From: Zavarzinella sp.
GTDB lineage: Bacteria; Planctomycetota; Planctomycetia; Gemmatales; Gemmataceae
Reading direction: 5' to 3'
Assembly: GCA_041399155.1 (NCBI GenBank)
Contig: JAWKTI010000002.1
Span: 868,001 to 932,000, forward strand
Length of the DNA stretch: 64,000 nucleotides
The translations under genes were made by a program, and so were the position numbers. The first letter of the stretch is position 1, and each line of letters opens with the position of its first letter. Of the stretch, positions 63,326-64,000 are shown in pieces. The notes under the pieces were generated by a model. It saw nothing but the letters and a program-made list of their open reading frames with translations. It was not told where the DNA came from and searched no databases.

Positions 63326-63746
63326 TGTCGCTGCAGAGCGAGCGGAATTTCACACAGCTCAGAATGTAGGAATTGACCCTGACAGATTCGTATTTCTCGA
63401 CGAAACATGGGTCAAAACCAACATGACCAGACCTTATGGATGGTCTCCTTCTTGTGAGAGATTGATTGATTATGTGCCTCATGGGCATTGGATGACCACC
63501 ACTTTTTTAGCCGCACTTCGCGCAGATGGTTTATTTGCACCTTTGATCGTTGATGGAGCCATCACTGGAGATATTTTCCGAGCATGGGTTCAGCAGCACC
63601 TAACCAAACAGCTACGAGCAGGTGATATTGTGGTAATGGATAATCTACAAGTACATCGAGTGGCAGGTGTTGTTGAAGCGATCGAAGCAGTAGGTGCATT
63701 TGTATTATTCTTGGGCGACCGTTGCTGTCGATGGTGCCGAGGTTGA
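63291..63746 (+). mobile_element. IS630-family transposase, DDE part (orfB), 3' truncated
   Basis: Continuing in the -1 frame after the A8 run: RFVFLDETWVKTNMTRPYGW (first catalytic Asp) and AGDIVVMDNLQVHRV (second Asp). The expected PPYSPDxNPIE with the final catalytic Glu is missing: after VLFL the sequence changes at about 63710 to unrelated DNA, and the frame ends at 63746. The element is therefore a truncated, non-functional copy. Confidence 0.75.
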
Positions 63747-64000
63747 TAATGTCGGAGAAAATCGTCAGATCACGAACAGCTCCTTCGAACACTAGTCGAC
63801 CCGTTGGTCCGATGACAATGGGTCCACCCGCAGTTGATTCCAGGCGTCCCAGTCCACCAGCCCCGGTGGTGTCGATGATGAGCGTGCCATTGATGATGGT
63901 GCCGTCGGCGATCTTCAATAGCGGCGGCGTGGTTCCTTTTGTTCTGGCAATCACCATTTGTCCGGCTGCCAAGTTGCCGGCGATTACGCTTGTCGACAGG
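63712..64000 (-). CDS. fragment of a repeat-rich surface protein (Gly/Thr-rich), partial
   Basis: On the minus strand the sequence from the right edge reads as one open frame: LSTSVIAGNLAAGQMVIA, IADGTIINGTLIIDTTGAGG, then GPIVIGPTGRLVFEGAV and IINLGTIDSNGRP. The short beta strands with regular Gly and Asn/Asp turns look like a beta-helix or autotransporter-like repeat protein. It is cut by the truncated IS630 at about 63712, so its C-terminus is lost. Its GC content appears clearly higher than the window average by eye. Confidence 0.5.

Noticed and set aside
1..64000. tRNA, rRNA, CRISPR arrays, riboswitches
   Set aside because: Gaps between genes were read and none shows tRNA-like cloverleaf ends, rRNA sequence, regular repeat-spacer patterns or a riboswitch I recognise; small RNAs cannot be excluded by eye.

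Overview
The window reads as chromosomal DNA of a planctomycete, probably close to the Gemmataceae. The evidence is family content: two DUF1501 proteins, a DUF1549/DUF1553 protein with a WD40 partner, a sulfatase, a giant c-type cytochrome/LamG protein, a YdjY-type lipoprotein, a MoxR/DUF58/DUF4350/DUF4129 cluster, and a transposase remnant of the Rhodopirellula type. Base composition looks close to 50% GC by eye. Genes lie on both strands in short operons with frequent ATGA or TGATG overlaps. I saw no rRNA, tRNA or CRISPR array.

Layout. 1-307: end of a lipoprotein gene (minus). 739-3245: secreted hydrolase-like gene split by a frameshift. 3449-10913: type II secretion-like pseudopilin operon (GspG, H, I, J, K, L and M-like) plus a zinc-ribbon membrane protein. 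11031-11260: large inverted repeat of REP-like units. 11374-18631: sulfatase, unknown secreted protein, MEMO-family protein, plant/chlamydial-type FabI, DnaK. 19034-26215: DUF4129, DUF4350, MoxR, DUF58 and two membrane proteins, led by a promoter flanked by two palindromes. 26321-28270: rimO and pgsA. 28284-33379 (minus): DUF1501, WD40, DUF1549/1553 and a transglutaminase. 33615-34409: small haem-motif protein. 34455-42265 (minus): branched-chain amino acid-type ABC operon livK-H-M-G-F, followed by an enolase-superfamily protein and hpnE. 42450-45265: HAD phosphatase, a candidate selenoprotein, and a cytochrome c peroxidase. 45362-50134 (minus): PQQ-like propeller, NIPSNAP, TlpA-like thioredoxin, MutY, FHA protein. 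50425-62678 (plus): solute-binding lipoprotein, YdjY lipoprotein, zinc metalloprotease, protein kinase, DUF1501 and the 1309-residue cytochrome. 62744-64000: transposon debris and a foreign-looking gene fragment.

Main discovery candidate: at 43164-43706 a peroxiredoxin-like (AhpC/TSA_2, SelL-like) gene has an in-frame TGA exactly where the first cysteine of the redox CxxC motif belongs. Directly after the TGA comes a hairpin of 8 plus 7 perfect base pairs, with its apical loop about 22 nt downstream, as expected of a bacterial SECIS element. This is best read as a new U-x-x-C selenoprotein. Other oddities are a LivG ATPase with a roughly 180-residue insertion carrying two membrane segments between Walker A and the Q-loop, and an enolase-superfamily protein that has lost four of its five usual catalytic or metal-binding residues.

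Four genes (hydrolase, hpnE, mutY twice, FHA) carry single-base frameshifts, all at homopolymer runs. The simplest reading is sequencing or assembly indels, so these genes may be intact in the organism. All function calls come from reading motifs by eye; no database search was possible.
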